Origin: Planctomycetota bacterium
Lineage (GTDB): Bacteria > Planctomycetota > UBA1135 > UBA2386
Assembly: GCA_020848735.1 (NCBI GenBank)
Contig: JADLHO010000022.1
Coordinates: 1 to 48,982, forward strand
Direction of reading: 5' to 3'
Length of the DNA stretch: 48,982 bases
A program made the translations under genes and the position numbers. The number at the start of each line of letters is the position of its first letter. Within the stretch, counting starts at the first letter, position 1. This document shows, one piece after another, positions 20,001 to 26,584 of the stretch. The notes below the pieces were generated by a model. That model searched no databases, was not told where the DNA came from, and was given only the letters and a program-made list of their open reading frames with translations.

Positions 20001-20021
20001 TTCACTCGTGTCGGTGCTCAT
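17019..20021 (-). CDS. hsdR: Type I restriction enzyme R subunit
   Basis: A 1000-residue HsdR, the ATP-dependent translocase and endonuclease of a type I system. The N-terminal nuclease domain shows [19 protein letters not shown] around residues 158-175, the D...E-x-K core. The motor follows, with [18 protein letters not shown] (Walker A), [22 protein letters not shown] (DEAH box), [11 protein letters not shown] and [24 protein letters not shown] (later helicase motifs). I chose ATG 20021 because AGGAAA lies just upstream. An in-frame ATG at 20090 would add SSQG tetrapeptide repeats encoded by the 12-base repeat and has no spaced ribosome site. It is the last gene of the operon, 169 bases after the AlbA_2 gene. 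Confidence 0.93.
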   Translation of the reverse strand: [1000 protein letters not shown]

Positions 20022-20046
20022 CGGTTTCCTGCCCCCGCGGCCGGCG

Positions 20047-20191
20047 CCTTGGCTAGATCCTTGGCTAGATCCTTGGCTGGACCGGCGCATCCCACGGCGT
20101 CTAGCAAAGGCCTAAGTCCTTGCTGCACAAGGACTCGTTGCGGCCGCCCTTGGCTAGATCGCCGCGATCGCGGGGTCGGCGTTGGCTGGAT
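20047..20191 (-). repeat. Five copies of a 12-base repeat upstream of hsdR
   Basis: On the plus strand CCTTGGCTAGAT occurs at 20047-20058 and 20059-20070 and, as CCTTGGCTGGAC, at 20071-20082. Another exact copy is at 20148-20159 and a variant CGTTGGCTGGAT at 20180-20191, touching the stop of the upstream gene. The three tandem copies lie in frame with hsdR and would encode SSQG units if translation began at 20090. They may be slippage-prone, or an operator array controlling hsdR. Confidence 0.75.
20115..20135. promoter_or_regulatory. Perfect 8-bp hairpin in the hsdR leader
   Basis: AGTCCTTG (20115-20122) and CAAGGACT (20128-20135) pair perfectly around the loop CTGCA. It sits between the two groups of 12-base repeats and shares the CCTTG core with them. 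It could be a protein-binding palindrome or an RNA hairpin limiting readthrough into hsdR. Confidence 0.45.
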
Positions 20192-21870
20192 CACGGCGCA
20201 GCCTCCCCTCCGTCCCGCACCACCCACTCCGGCCGTGAGCGCGTGCCGCGGTTCTCGATCCGACCCTCCTGTCGCAGCTCCTGCAGCAGGTTCTTCACCT
20301 TGCGGCGCTTCTGCTCCGCGGTCAGCCGGTCCGGGAGCTTGGGCACCAGCACCTGATCGACGTCCGCTCGCGTCACGGGCTGATGCTCGCGCACCAGCGC
20401 CAGGATCAAGTCGAGGTAGTAGCGCTTGTCGAAGCCCCGCTCACGGATGTGGCGGCCTGCTTCCCCAGCCGCCCTCGCGACCGCGCCCGCGACGATCAAG
20501 TTCGGGTAGCGCCCTTCGACGAGTCCGGCGGCCTTGAGAACCCGATGCTCCTCGGGCTGGATTCGCCGCCCCTTCTGCACCCGGTCGAGCAACATCACGG
20601 ACCCGAGATCGAGATCCGTGCGCTCCAGGAGGAGCCTGGTGTAGCCCTCGTCGAGGATCCGTCCGGCGACGCTCACCGTCACCTGCCCCGGCTTGTCGAG
20701 CTCGTAGTCCGGCAGCGGGAAGGAGCGCCGCCGCTGCGTCTCGAACATGCGCTTGATGCCGCCGCCTTGCGTGTCGATCAGGTTCAGCTCGACCATGGCA
20801 TGGGCGAGGAACGAGTTGCGGTAGATCGCCTGCGGCGCGTCCTGCCGGATGACGGTCTCGACGTCGCCCGGCAGGAACTCGCCGACGTTGGCGATGAGCA
20901 CGCGGCCGGGGAACTCGACGACGAGCACCCGCGCGTGGCGCCGGTAGTCCTGGTGCGCGATCGCGTTGTGCAGCGCCTCGCGGATCACCCAGGGGTCGTA
21001 CTGCGACATCTCCTGGGGGAACAGCGTGCCGCTCGGCATGACCCGCACCGACAGGTTGCGCAGCCTTCCCAGCAGCCGATCGCCCGCCAGAAGGAAGGGC
21101 GGATCGAAGTGCTCCGAGTCGAGCTCGCGGTTGCCGTCGTCCTTGAGGATCCACGAGATCCGCGCGACCGCCGGCGCCAGCAGCGTCGCCGCCTCCGGCC
21201 GGCCGAGGAGAACGACGGCCGTGTTGGTCAGCTCGCCCTGCCTGAGCACGCGCGCCTTGTTGAGGAAGGTCGTGTCGTCCCAGCTCGCGACGTCCCCGGC
21301 CTGCTGCGGGTGCTTGACCGCGAACTGCCGTCGGGCCGTGACGATCGCAGCGGGGTCGAGGTCGGAAAGCGTCGCTCCTTGGCAGATCTCGGCCGACCAG
21401 TCGGTGCCGCGCGTCCACAGAGCGCGCGCCTTCTCCGGATGACTGCGCAGAGAGGTCGTGCTCGACCCCACCCGGACCTGGGCATCGCCGTAGAAGGCCA
21501 CCGGCTCGCCGTTCGCCGGCCCGACCTCGAAGAGCACGACGCGGCCGTCCTGGTGATCGACGATGTGGACCTCGAACCCCGTGTTCGGCTGCAGGCCGGC
21601 GGCGAGCCAGGGCAGCAGGTCCTGGTTCCCCTTCGCCTTGGTCGCATGCGGATCGAAGCCCGTGCCCACGACGGCGTGCGTCGCGTCGTCGATGCCGAAC
21701 GCGAGGTAGCCGCGCGGCTGGTTGGCGAGGCAGGCCGAGTTGGCGAGTGCCGAGAGGTGTTTGCCGAGCAGATCAGGAGCGCAATGGTTGCGCTTGAACT
21801 CCAGCCACTCCGACTCGGTGGGGAGCGCGCGCAGGCGATCGATCAGGGCGATGCGATCGCCGTTCCTCAT
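20191..21870 (-). CDS. AlbA_2/Schlafen-type ATP-binding protein within the R-M operon
   Basis: A 559-residue protein. The N-terminus (ESEWLEFKRNHCAPDLLGKHLSALANSACL, then GYLAFGIDD) is the AlbA_2 domain, called a divergent AAA-4 domain in older annotation and shared with Schlafen proteins. The middle carries IREALHNAIAHQDYRRHARVLVVEFPGRVLIANVG, a GHKL-like HATPase_c_4 element, then DTQGGGIKRMF. A winged-helix-like C-terminus follows (RADVDQVLVPKLPDRLTAEQKRRKVKNLLQELRQEGRIENRG). Such proteins are often encoded inside type I restriction operons (restriction-linked genes such as rloA). It overlaps hsdS by four bases. Its role may be regulation or additional defence; it is not a core subunit. Confidence 0.85.
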   Translation of the reverse strand: MRNGDRIALIDRLRALPTESEWLEFKRNHCAPDLLGKHLSALANSACLANQPRGYLAFGIDDATHAVVGTGFDPHATKAKGNQDLLPWLAAGLQPNTGFEVHIVDHQDGRVVLFEVGPANGEPVAFYGDAQVRVGSSTTSLRSHPEKARALWTRGTDWSAEICQGATLSDLDPAAIVTARRQFAVKHPQQAGDVASWDDTTFLNKARVLRQGELTNTAVVLLGRPEAATLLAPAVARISWILKDDGNRELDSEHFDPPFLLAGDRLLGRLRNLSVRVMPSGTLFPQEMSQYDPWVIREALHNAIAHQDYRRHARVLVVEFPGRVLIANVGEFLPGDVETVIRQDAPQAIYRNSFLAHAMVELNLIDTQGGGIKRMFETQRRRSFPLPDYELDKPGQVTVSVAGRILDEGYTRLLLERTDLDLGSVMLLDRVQKGRRIQPEEHRVLKAAGLVEGRYPNLIVAGAVARAAGEAGRHIRERGFDKRYYLDLILALVREHQPVTRADVDQVLVPKLPDRLTAEQKRRKVKNLLQELRQEGRIENRGTRSRPEWVVRDGGEAAP

Positions 21871-23276
21871 GCCTCGGCTTCCTCGAGCGTTTCGTCGGCA
21901 TCGGCACCGTCGATCCGCTCCGTGGACGAGTCCGTTTCCGGCTCGTCGACCGCCTCGGACTCTTCGGACTCGATGGGAAGGTGCGCGGCAACCTCGCGCA
22001 CGTCGAGCTTGCCGGTCACGACATCGGCAATGAGGCGAGTGCGGTACTCGCGGAGGAGGTCGATCTCGCGGCGCGCACGGTCACCAGCGACCCTTAGCCA
22101 GCGTGTCTCCGACTCGAGCGCGACCACGATGCGGTCCTGCTCCGGCCGGGGAGGCACCACGATGGCGATTCCCAGGAGGCGATCCTGTGTCAACTTCGGC
22201 TGCGCCGCGCCCGAGATCCACGGCAAGTAGTCGAGCATCTCCATGACCGACGCCAAGTAGACGATGTTGCCCCGCGTTGGCCGGAGCACGTGAGCGTGGT
22301 TGTTCACCCAGAACTTGCCATTCGCGATAATGGCGAGTGGCAGGTTCCGAAGCACGAGGTTCGCACCGTCTTCCGCGATGAGCAGTAGCTCATCGTCGAA
22401 TAGGTGGCTGTCCACACGATCGATGACGCCCGACGCGCCGTAGTAGTCGTACTGACGCGACAACATCGCCCCTCGCTCTGTGCCGCTCAGCGGGACTCGT
22501 CGATGGTTCAAGCACGCGAACTCCCTCTTCACCCGGGACACCTCCCAATGCTCCGGCACCTCCCCGAGCCACTCCACGCCCGACGGCTTGAGGCGAACGT
22601 TCGGGTCGAGGCCGCGGGTGACGGCGCGGTGGATGATGGCCTGCTTCTGCTCCTCCAACAGCTTGATCAGCTTCTGCTTGGCCCGGATGTAGCGCCGGAT
22701 CCGCCGGTCCACGTAGTCGAGGAAGCGGACGATGGCGGCTTGTTCGGAGAGGGGTGGGAGGGCCAGCACCAGTTCCTTCAGCTGGTCGCCGTAGACGTGC
22801 TTGACGGTGATCCCCCGGCCCTTCATCGCCTTCTGAATCGCTGCCGGTCGACAGTCCGTCGCGTATCCCAAGAAGCAGGCGTCGAGCCTGTGCTTCGGTC
22901 GAAACACGATGACGTCGCCGCCACAACACGCGTCGGTCGTCATCAGGTTGACCGCAGATTTCCCGATGTCGTCGATGGTCTCGCCTGACGCGGCGAACAG
23001 AACGTCGCCGAAATGGATGGGTGTGTAGACCTCCGCCCGCTCCCTCGAGACGTACGACCGACTTTGGCGGATGAAGTAGGTGTGTGTGGTGTACAGGTCT
23101 CCGTAGCGCACGCACGGGACTCCGGTGTCCACCTCGTCATCCTTGTTCCCACCGGATCCCTTCAGCAGGCTTCCGATTCGCCCCAGCTTGCGCAGTTCCC
23201 AGTGCTCAGGGACGAAACCGATCGAGGCCACCCCCGACTCCTTCATCGCCGGGTACGGCTTCAGCCCAGCGATCAT
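21867..23276 (-). CDS. hsdS: Type I restriction specificity subunit S
   Basis: A 469-residue HsdS with two target-recognition domains. The first runs from IGFVPEHWELRKLGRIGSLL to about residue 165, followed by the conserved helix region PPLSEQAAIVRFLDYVDRRI. The second starts WLGEVPEHWEVSRVKREFA and ends with PPRPEQDRIVVALESETRWL. The paired spacer helices set the gap between half-sites of a bipartite target, so the recognition sequence should be asymmetric and cannot be read from here. After residue about 430 comes an acidic tail (ESEESEAVDEPETDSSTER). It overlaps the GIY-YIG gene by ATGA. Confidence 0.92.
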   Translation of the reverse strand: MIAGLKPYPAMKESGVASIGFVPEHWELRKLGRIGSLLKGSGGNKDDEVDTGVPCVRYGDLYTTHTYFIRQSRSYVSRERAEVYTPIHFGDVLFAASGETIDDIGKSAVNLMTTDACCGGDVIVFRPKHRLDACFLGYATDCRPAAIQKAMKGRGITVKHVYGDQLKELVLALPPLSEQAAIVRFLDYVDRRIRRYIRAKQKLIKLLEEQKQAIIHRAVTRGLDPNVRLKPSGVEWLGEVPEHWEVSRVKREFACLNHRRVPLSGTERGAMLSRQYDYYGASGVIDRVDSHLFDDELLLIAEDGANLVLRNLPLAIIANGKFWVNNHAHVLRPTRGNIVYLASVMEMLDYLPWISGAAQPKLTQDRLLGIAIVVPPRPEQDRIVVALESETRWLRVAGDRARREIDLLREYRTRLIADVVTGKLDVREVAAHLPIESEESEAVDEPETDSSTERIDGADADETLEEAEA

Positions 23277-24139
23277 GCCTCCGCCTCCCGCTCCTGGAGC
23301 GCCTTGAGCGTCACGCCGTCCTTGTCCTTCCAGCTCGTGCGACCGTTTGTGTTCATCCCGGCGCAGACGGTCGAGGCGGCCGACGGTGACGTGAACACGG
23401 TGTCGATGCTGAAGCGATGCGCGTCACCCTCCTGGATCAGCACGCGGTCGTCGATCAGTTTCTGACGGCGGGCATGGTCACTCGGGACGTGCTGCTTCAT
23501 CGACGGGACCGGCGTTGCGCGCGCGAGGCTGCCGGCCAGAACAACGAAGCCACTCTCGGTCTCGTAACCCTGGGCGTCCCAACCCTTGCCCTTGAAGACG
23601 AGCACCCGCCGGCCGGCTTCCCCGGCACGGGGCTGCGCGAACGCATGCACGCCGAGAACAGGGAGGAGCGAGAGCAGCTCGTCGAGGTATCCGTCGACCT
23701 CGGCCTGGTCCGACTCGGCCAGCGCCGGCCGCCGCGGCGCATTGGCGTTGTCGAGCTTGCAGCGCTTTGCGGCCGTGGCCTGTTCGACCAGCCGGGCCTC
23801 CAGGTACTGCACCTCGGCCTTGTTCAGCGGGTCACCCTTGGTGGTGAAGACGATTGCCTGCTGCCAGAAGTCCTTCTTCGCGTGGTGCTGATCGAGGCGC
23901 TCTCGTACGCAGTCGGCCTCGCCGATGTAGAGGGTCGGCCGGTCGCCGTCGCCCTCGTTCCCCACGAGCAGGTAGACACCGCTCGAGTCGAACTCGGCCC
24001 GCTTCTTGACGTGCGGGTAGCGCGTGCGCGGGCAGACGATGCCGAGGCCGACCCAATTGGACTTCTCGACGTGGCGCAGGCCTTCGGGGAGGCCCTCGAC
24101 CACGAAGATGCGGATGTTGAACGGCCGGGGCTCGCTCAC
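23273..24139 (-). CDS. GIY-YIG nuclease with C-terminal DUF4357
   Basis: A 288-residue protein from GTG 24139, which overlaps the hsdM stop (GTGA). GVYLLVG (54-60) and TLYIGEADCVRERLDQHH (69-86) are the GIY and YIG strands with the catalytic-site Arg, and Glu114 in EVQYLEARLVEQA fits the metal ligand. The C-terminal half (FVVLAGSLARATPVPSM, RQKLIDDRVLIQEG, FTSPSAASTVCAGMNTNGRTSWK) matches DUF4357, commonly fused to GIY-YIG domains. It is embedded between hsdM and hsdS in one operon. Whether it helps restriction or attacks modified DNA is unknown. Confidence 0.88.
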   Translation of the reverse strand: MSEPRPFNIRIFVVEGLPEGLRHVEKSNWVGLGIVCPRTRYPHVKKRAEFDSSGVYLLVGNEGDGDRPTLYIGEADCVRERLDQHHAKKDFWQQAIVFTTKGDPLNKAEVQYLEARLVEQATAAKRCKLDNANAPRRPALAESDQAEVDGYLDELLSLLPVLGVHAFAQPRAGEAGRRVLVFKGKGWDAQGYETESGFVVLAGSLARATPVPSMKQHVPSDHARRQKLIDDRVLIQEGDAHRFSIDTVFTSPSAASTVCAGMNTNGRTSWKDKDGVTLKALQEREAEA

Positions 24140-26157
24140 GCCGGGCCTCCCAGGATCTCCCCCAGCAGCCCCTCGGTCTCCTTCTCCAGTGCCAGGATGT
24201 CGGCGCGGATCTCGGCGAGCGTCCGCAGCGGCTGCGGCTTGTAGAAGTAACGGGTGAACGAGATCTCGTAGCCGGTCTTGACGCTGTCGGGCACGTACCA
24301 CGCGTCAGGGGCGTGCGGCAGCACCTCGCGGCGAAGGAAGGCCTCGATGCCGCCGTCCTCGAGGAGAGGGATCTGCTCGGTGTCGCGCAGCTCGCTGTCG
24401 GCCTCGTACTCGACGATCGCCGGCTTGTCTGCGAGCGTCACCGCGAAGAGCCCGCGAAGGGGGTCGGGGGCGGTGCCCTTCTTGTGGATCTTCTTGATCA
24501 GCGGCGGTGCGTCGTCGGCGCGCTCCAGGGTCTCGCGCAGTCCCTTGATCTCCTTCGGCGAGTACGCGCGCGCGGGGTCGATGCCGCGCAGGCGCAGGGG
24601 GCGCTCGACCGTGACCTTCCAGTAGCCGAAGGCCGCGTTTGGGAAGATCTTCGATTCCTCGGTGTCCTCGAACGCGAGGAACACGTCGCAGATGCGCTGG
24701 ATGTCCTCGTCCGACAGCTCGCAGTTCTTCTTGCCGAGGTTCTTGCGGAGCGGCTTGAACCACTTCGTGGCGTCGATGAGCTGGACCTTGCCCTGGCGAT
24801 GCGGGGCCTTGCGGTTCGACAGCACCCAGACGTAGGTGGCGATGCCGGTGTTGTAGAAGAGGTTGAGCGGCAGGGCGACGATCGCTTCCAACCAGTCGTT
24901 CTCGAGGATCCAGCGGCGGATGTTGCTCTCGCCCTGGCCGGCGTCGACGGTGAAGAGGGAGCTGCCGTTGTGCACCTCGGCAATGCGGCTACCGAGCTTC
25001 GTGCCGCGCTTCATCTTGCTGAGCATGTTGGCCAGGAACAGCATCTGGCCGTCGCTGCTGCGGGTGACGAGCGAGTACTCCGCGTCGCCGCCGTGCGCGA
25101 TCACGAAGCGCGGGTCCCGCATTCCGCCCTTGCCGCCCATGCGTTCCTGGTCGGTCTTCCAGCTCTTGCCGTACGGCGGATTGGAGAGCATGAAGTCGAA
25201 CTCGCGGGACGGGAACGCATCGTTCGAGAGGGTTGAGTACTCCGGCCCGCCGACGCTGTTGTCCGCCGCCTCGCCCTCACCCTTGAGCAAGAGGTCGGCC
25301 TTGCAGATGGCGTAGGTCTCGGCGTTGATCTCCTGGCCGTAGAGGTGGGTCGCGACCTGCTTGCCGTGATCGCGCGCGAGCTGCTGAAGCGTCTCCTCGG
25401 CGACAGTCAGCATCCCGCCGGTTCCGCAGGCACCGTCGTAGAGCAGCCAGGTGCCCGAATCGATGTGGTCGGCGACGGGCAGGAAGATCAGTCTTGCCAT
25501 CAGGCGGACGGCGTCGCGCGGGGTCCAGTGCTCGCCGGCCTCCTCGTTGTTCTCCTCGTTGAAGCGGCGCACCAGCTCCTCGAAGACGGTGCCCATCGCG
25601 TGGTTGTCGAGGGCGGGGTGCTTGATCGTGCCGTTGCCATTCTTGACCGGCGTGGGCGCGAGGTTGACCTCCGGGTCGCAGAACTTCTCGATCAGCGTGC
25701 CGAGCGCGTCGGCCTTGGACAGGCGCGGGAGCTGGTTGCGGAACTCGAAGTTGTCGAGGATCTCCTGGACGTTGGGCGAGAAGCCGTCGAGGTAGGCCTC
25801 GAAGTCGGCCTTGAGCTGCTGCTGGCTGGCGCGCGAGCGCAGGTCGCGCAGGTTGAACCGCGAGGTGTTGTAGAAGGCCTGGCCAGCAGCCTGCCGCAGG
25901 GCGGCGTCCTGGTTCGTGACCTTGCTCTTGTCCAGGCTCGCCCTCATCGCGAGCACGGCCTGCTTGGTCGGCTCGAGTACGGCGTCGAGCCGGCGCAGGA
26001 CGGTCATGGGCAGGATCACGTCGCGGTACTTGCCGCGCACGTAGAGATCACGCAGCACGTCGTCCGCGATGCCCCAGATGAAGTTGGTGATCCAGGAGAG
26101 GTTGGGCTGGCTGGCGCCCGCGGGCCGTTGCTCGGCCTGGCTCGACGGAGATCCCAC
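24136..26157 (-). CDS. hsdM: Type I restriction DNA methyltransferase subunit M
   Basis: A 673-residue N6-adenine methyltransferase. The N-terminal HsdM domain includes FIWGIADDVLRDLYVRGKYRDVILPM. The catalytic domain has EHWTPRDAVRLMARL, DGACGTGGM at 241-249 (SAM binding) and NPPYG at 326-330 (catalytic motif IV), so it should be active. Later come WLEAIVALPLNLFYNTGI and a long C-terminal region that probably contacts HsdS. The start is GTG 26157, supported by AGAAGAGG seven bases upstream. This is the first gene of the five-gene operon. Confidence 0.94.
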   Translation of the reverse strand: MGSPSSQAEQRPAGASQPNLSWITNFIWGIADDVLRDLYVRGKYRDVILPMTVLRRLDAVLEPTKQAVLAMRASLDKSKVTNQDAALRQAAGQAFYNTSRFNLRDLRSRASQQQLKADFEAYLDGFSPNVQEILDNFEFRNQLPRLSKADALGTLIEKFCDPEVNLAPTPVKNGNGTIKHPALDNHAMGTVFEELVRRFNEENNEEAGEHWTPRDAVRLMARLIFLPVADHIDSGTWLLYDGACGTGGMLTVAEETLQQLARDHGKQVATHLYGQEINAETYAICKADLLLKGEGEAADNSVGGPEYSTLSNDAFPSREFDFMLSNPPYGKSWKTDQERMGGKGGMRDPRFVIAHGGDAEYSLVTRSSDGQMLFLANMLSKMKRGTKLGSRIAEVHNGSSLFTVDAGQGESNIRRWILENDWLEAIVALPLNLFYNTGIATYVWVLSNRKAPHRQGKVQLIDATKWFKPLRKNLGKKNCELSDEDIQRICDVFLAFEDTEESKIFPNAAFGYWKVTVERPLRLRGIDPARAYSPKEIKGLRETLERADDAPPLIKKIHKKGTAPDPLRGLFAVTLADKPAIVEYEADSELRDTEQIPLLEDGGIEAFLRREVLPHAPDAWYVPDSVKTGYEISFTRYFYKPQPLRTLAEIRADILALEKETEGLLGEILGGPA

Positions 26158-26524
26158 GCGCCTCTTCTACCTGGAAGCACGAACCCGGCTCAAGCACGCG
26201 AACCCGCCGCGCACCGAACCCGACATTGCTGTCGGGCAAGACCGCGTGCCACGACAAGCCCTGGCCTCCATCGTCCGATCCCGCGTCGTCGCACGGCGAA
26301 CGTGCCGCGTCCCGACGAGGCGGTCCGTCGACACTTGCTCGCTGGGGATGCGGTGGGGTCTGGAATGCCGCGCTCACTCGAGCAGGCTGTCCGGGCGATC
26401 GCCCTCGAGCAGAGGACGAGGACGAAGATCGACGCGCCCGGCGGAGCCGTCGCGGCAGGCCCCCAGGCCGTGACTCCGCGGCGCCGGATCCGGACCGGCG
26501 TCCGCTGTCGAGGACCCGGGCCGA
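26158..26524. promoter_or_regulatory. 367-base region upstream of the restriction operon
   Basis: No credible gene lies here. It must contain the promoter of the hsdM operon and the downstream end of the RND operon, both read on the minus strand. The last 20 bases before the RND stop belong to the direct repeat that also occurs at 16691. No obvious -10 box or hairpin terminator with a T run was found. Confidence 0.4.
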
Positions 26525-26584
26525 CTACGGCGCTTCCCGGGCCGCATGCCGCCGGCCATAGACCATCGCGTAGACCATCGGCAC
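26506..26584 (-). repeat. Right copy of imperfect direct repeat flanking the R-M island
   Basis: This segment covers the last 20 codons of the RND pump gene and 19 bases beyond its stop. Its relic counterpart is at 16691-16762, in the same orientation. The two copies bracket the whole restriction operon, as expected if the operon entered at the 3' end of the pump gene and duplicated it, or if a second pump gene has been lost. Confidence 0.7.

Noticed and set aside
20022..20090. HsdR start at ATG 20090 with SSQG tetrapeptide repeats
   Set aside because: No spaced ribosome-binding site there, whereas ATG 20021 has AGGAAA just upstream. Kept as an alternative in the hsdR entry.
20047..20191. 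Short CRISPR array
   Set aside because: Repeats are only 12 bases, three are directly abutting with no spacers, and no cas gene is present.
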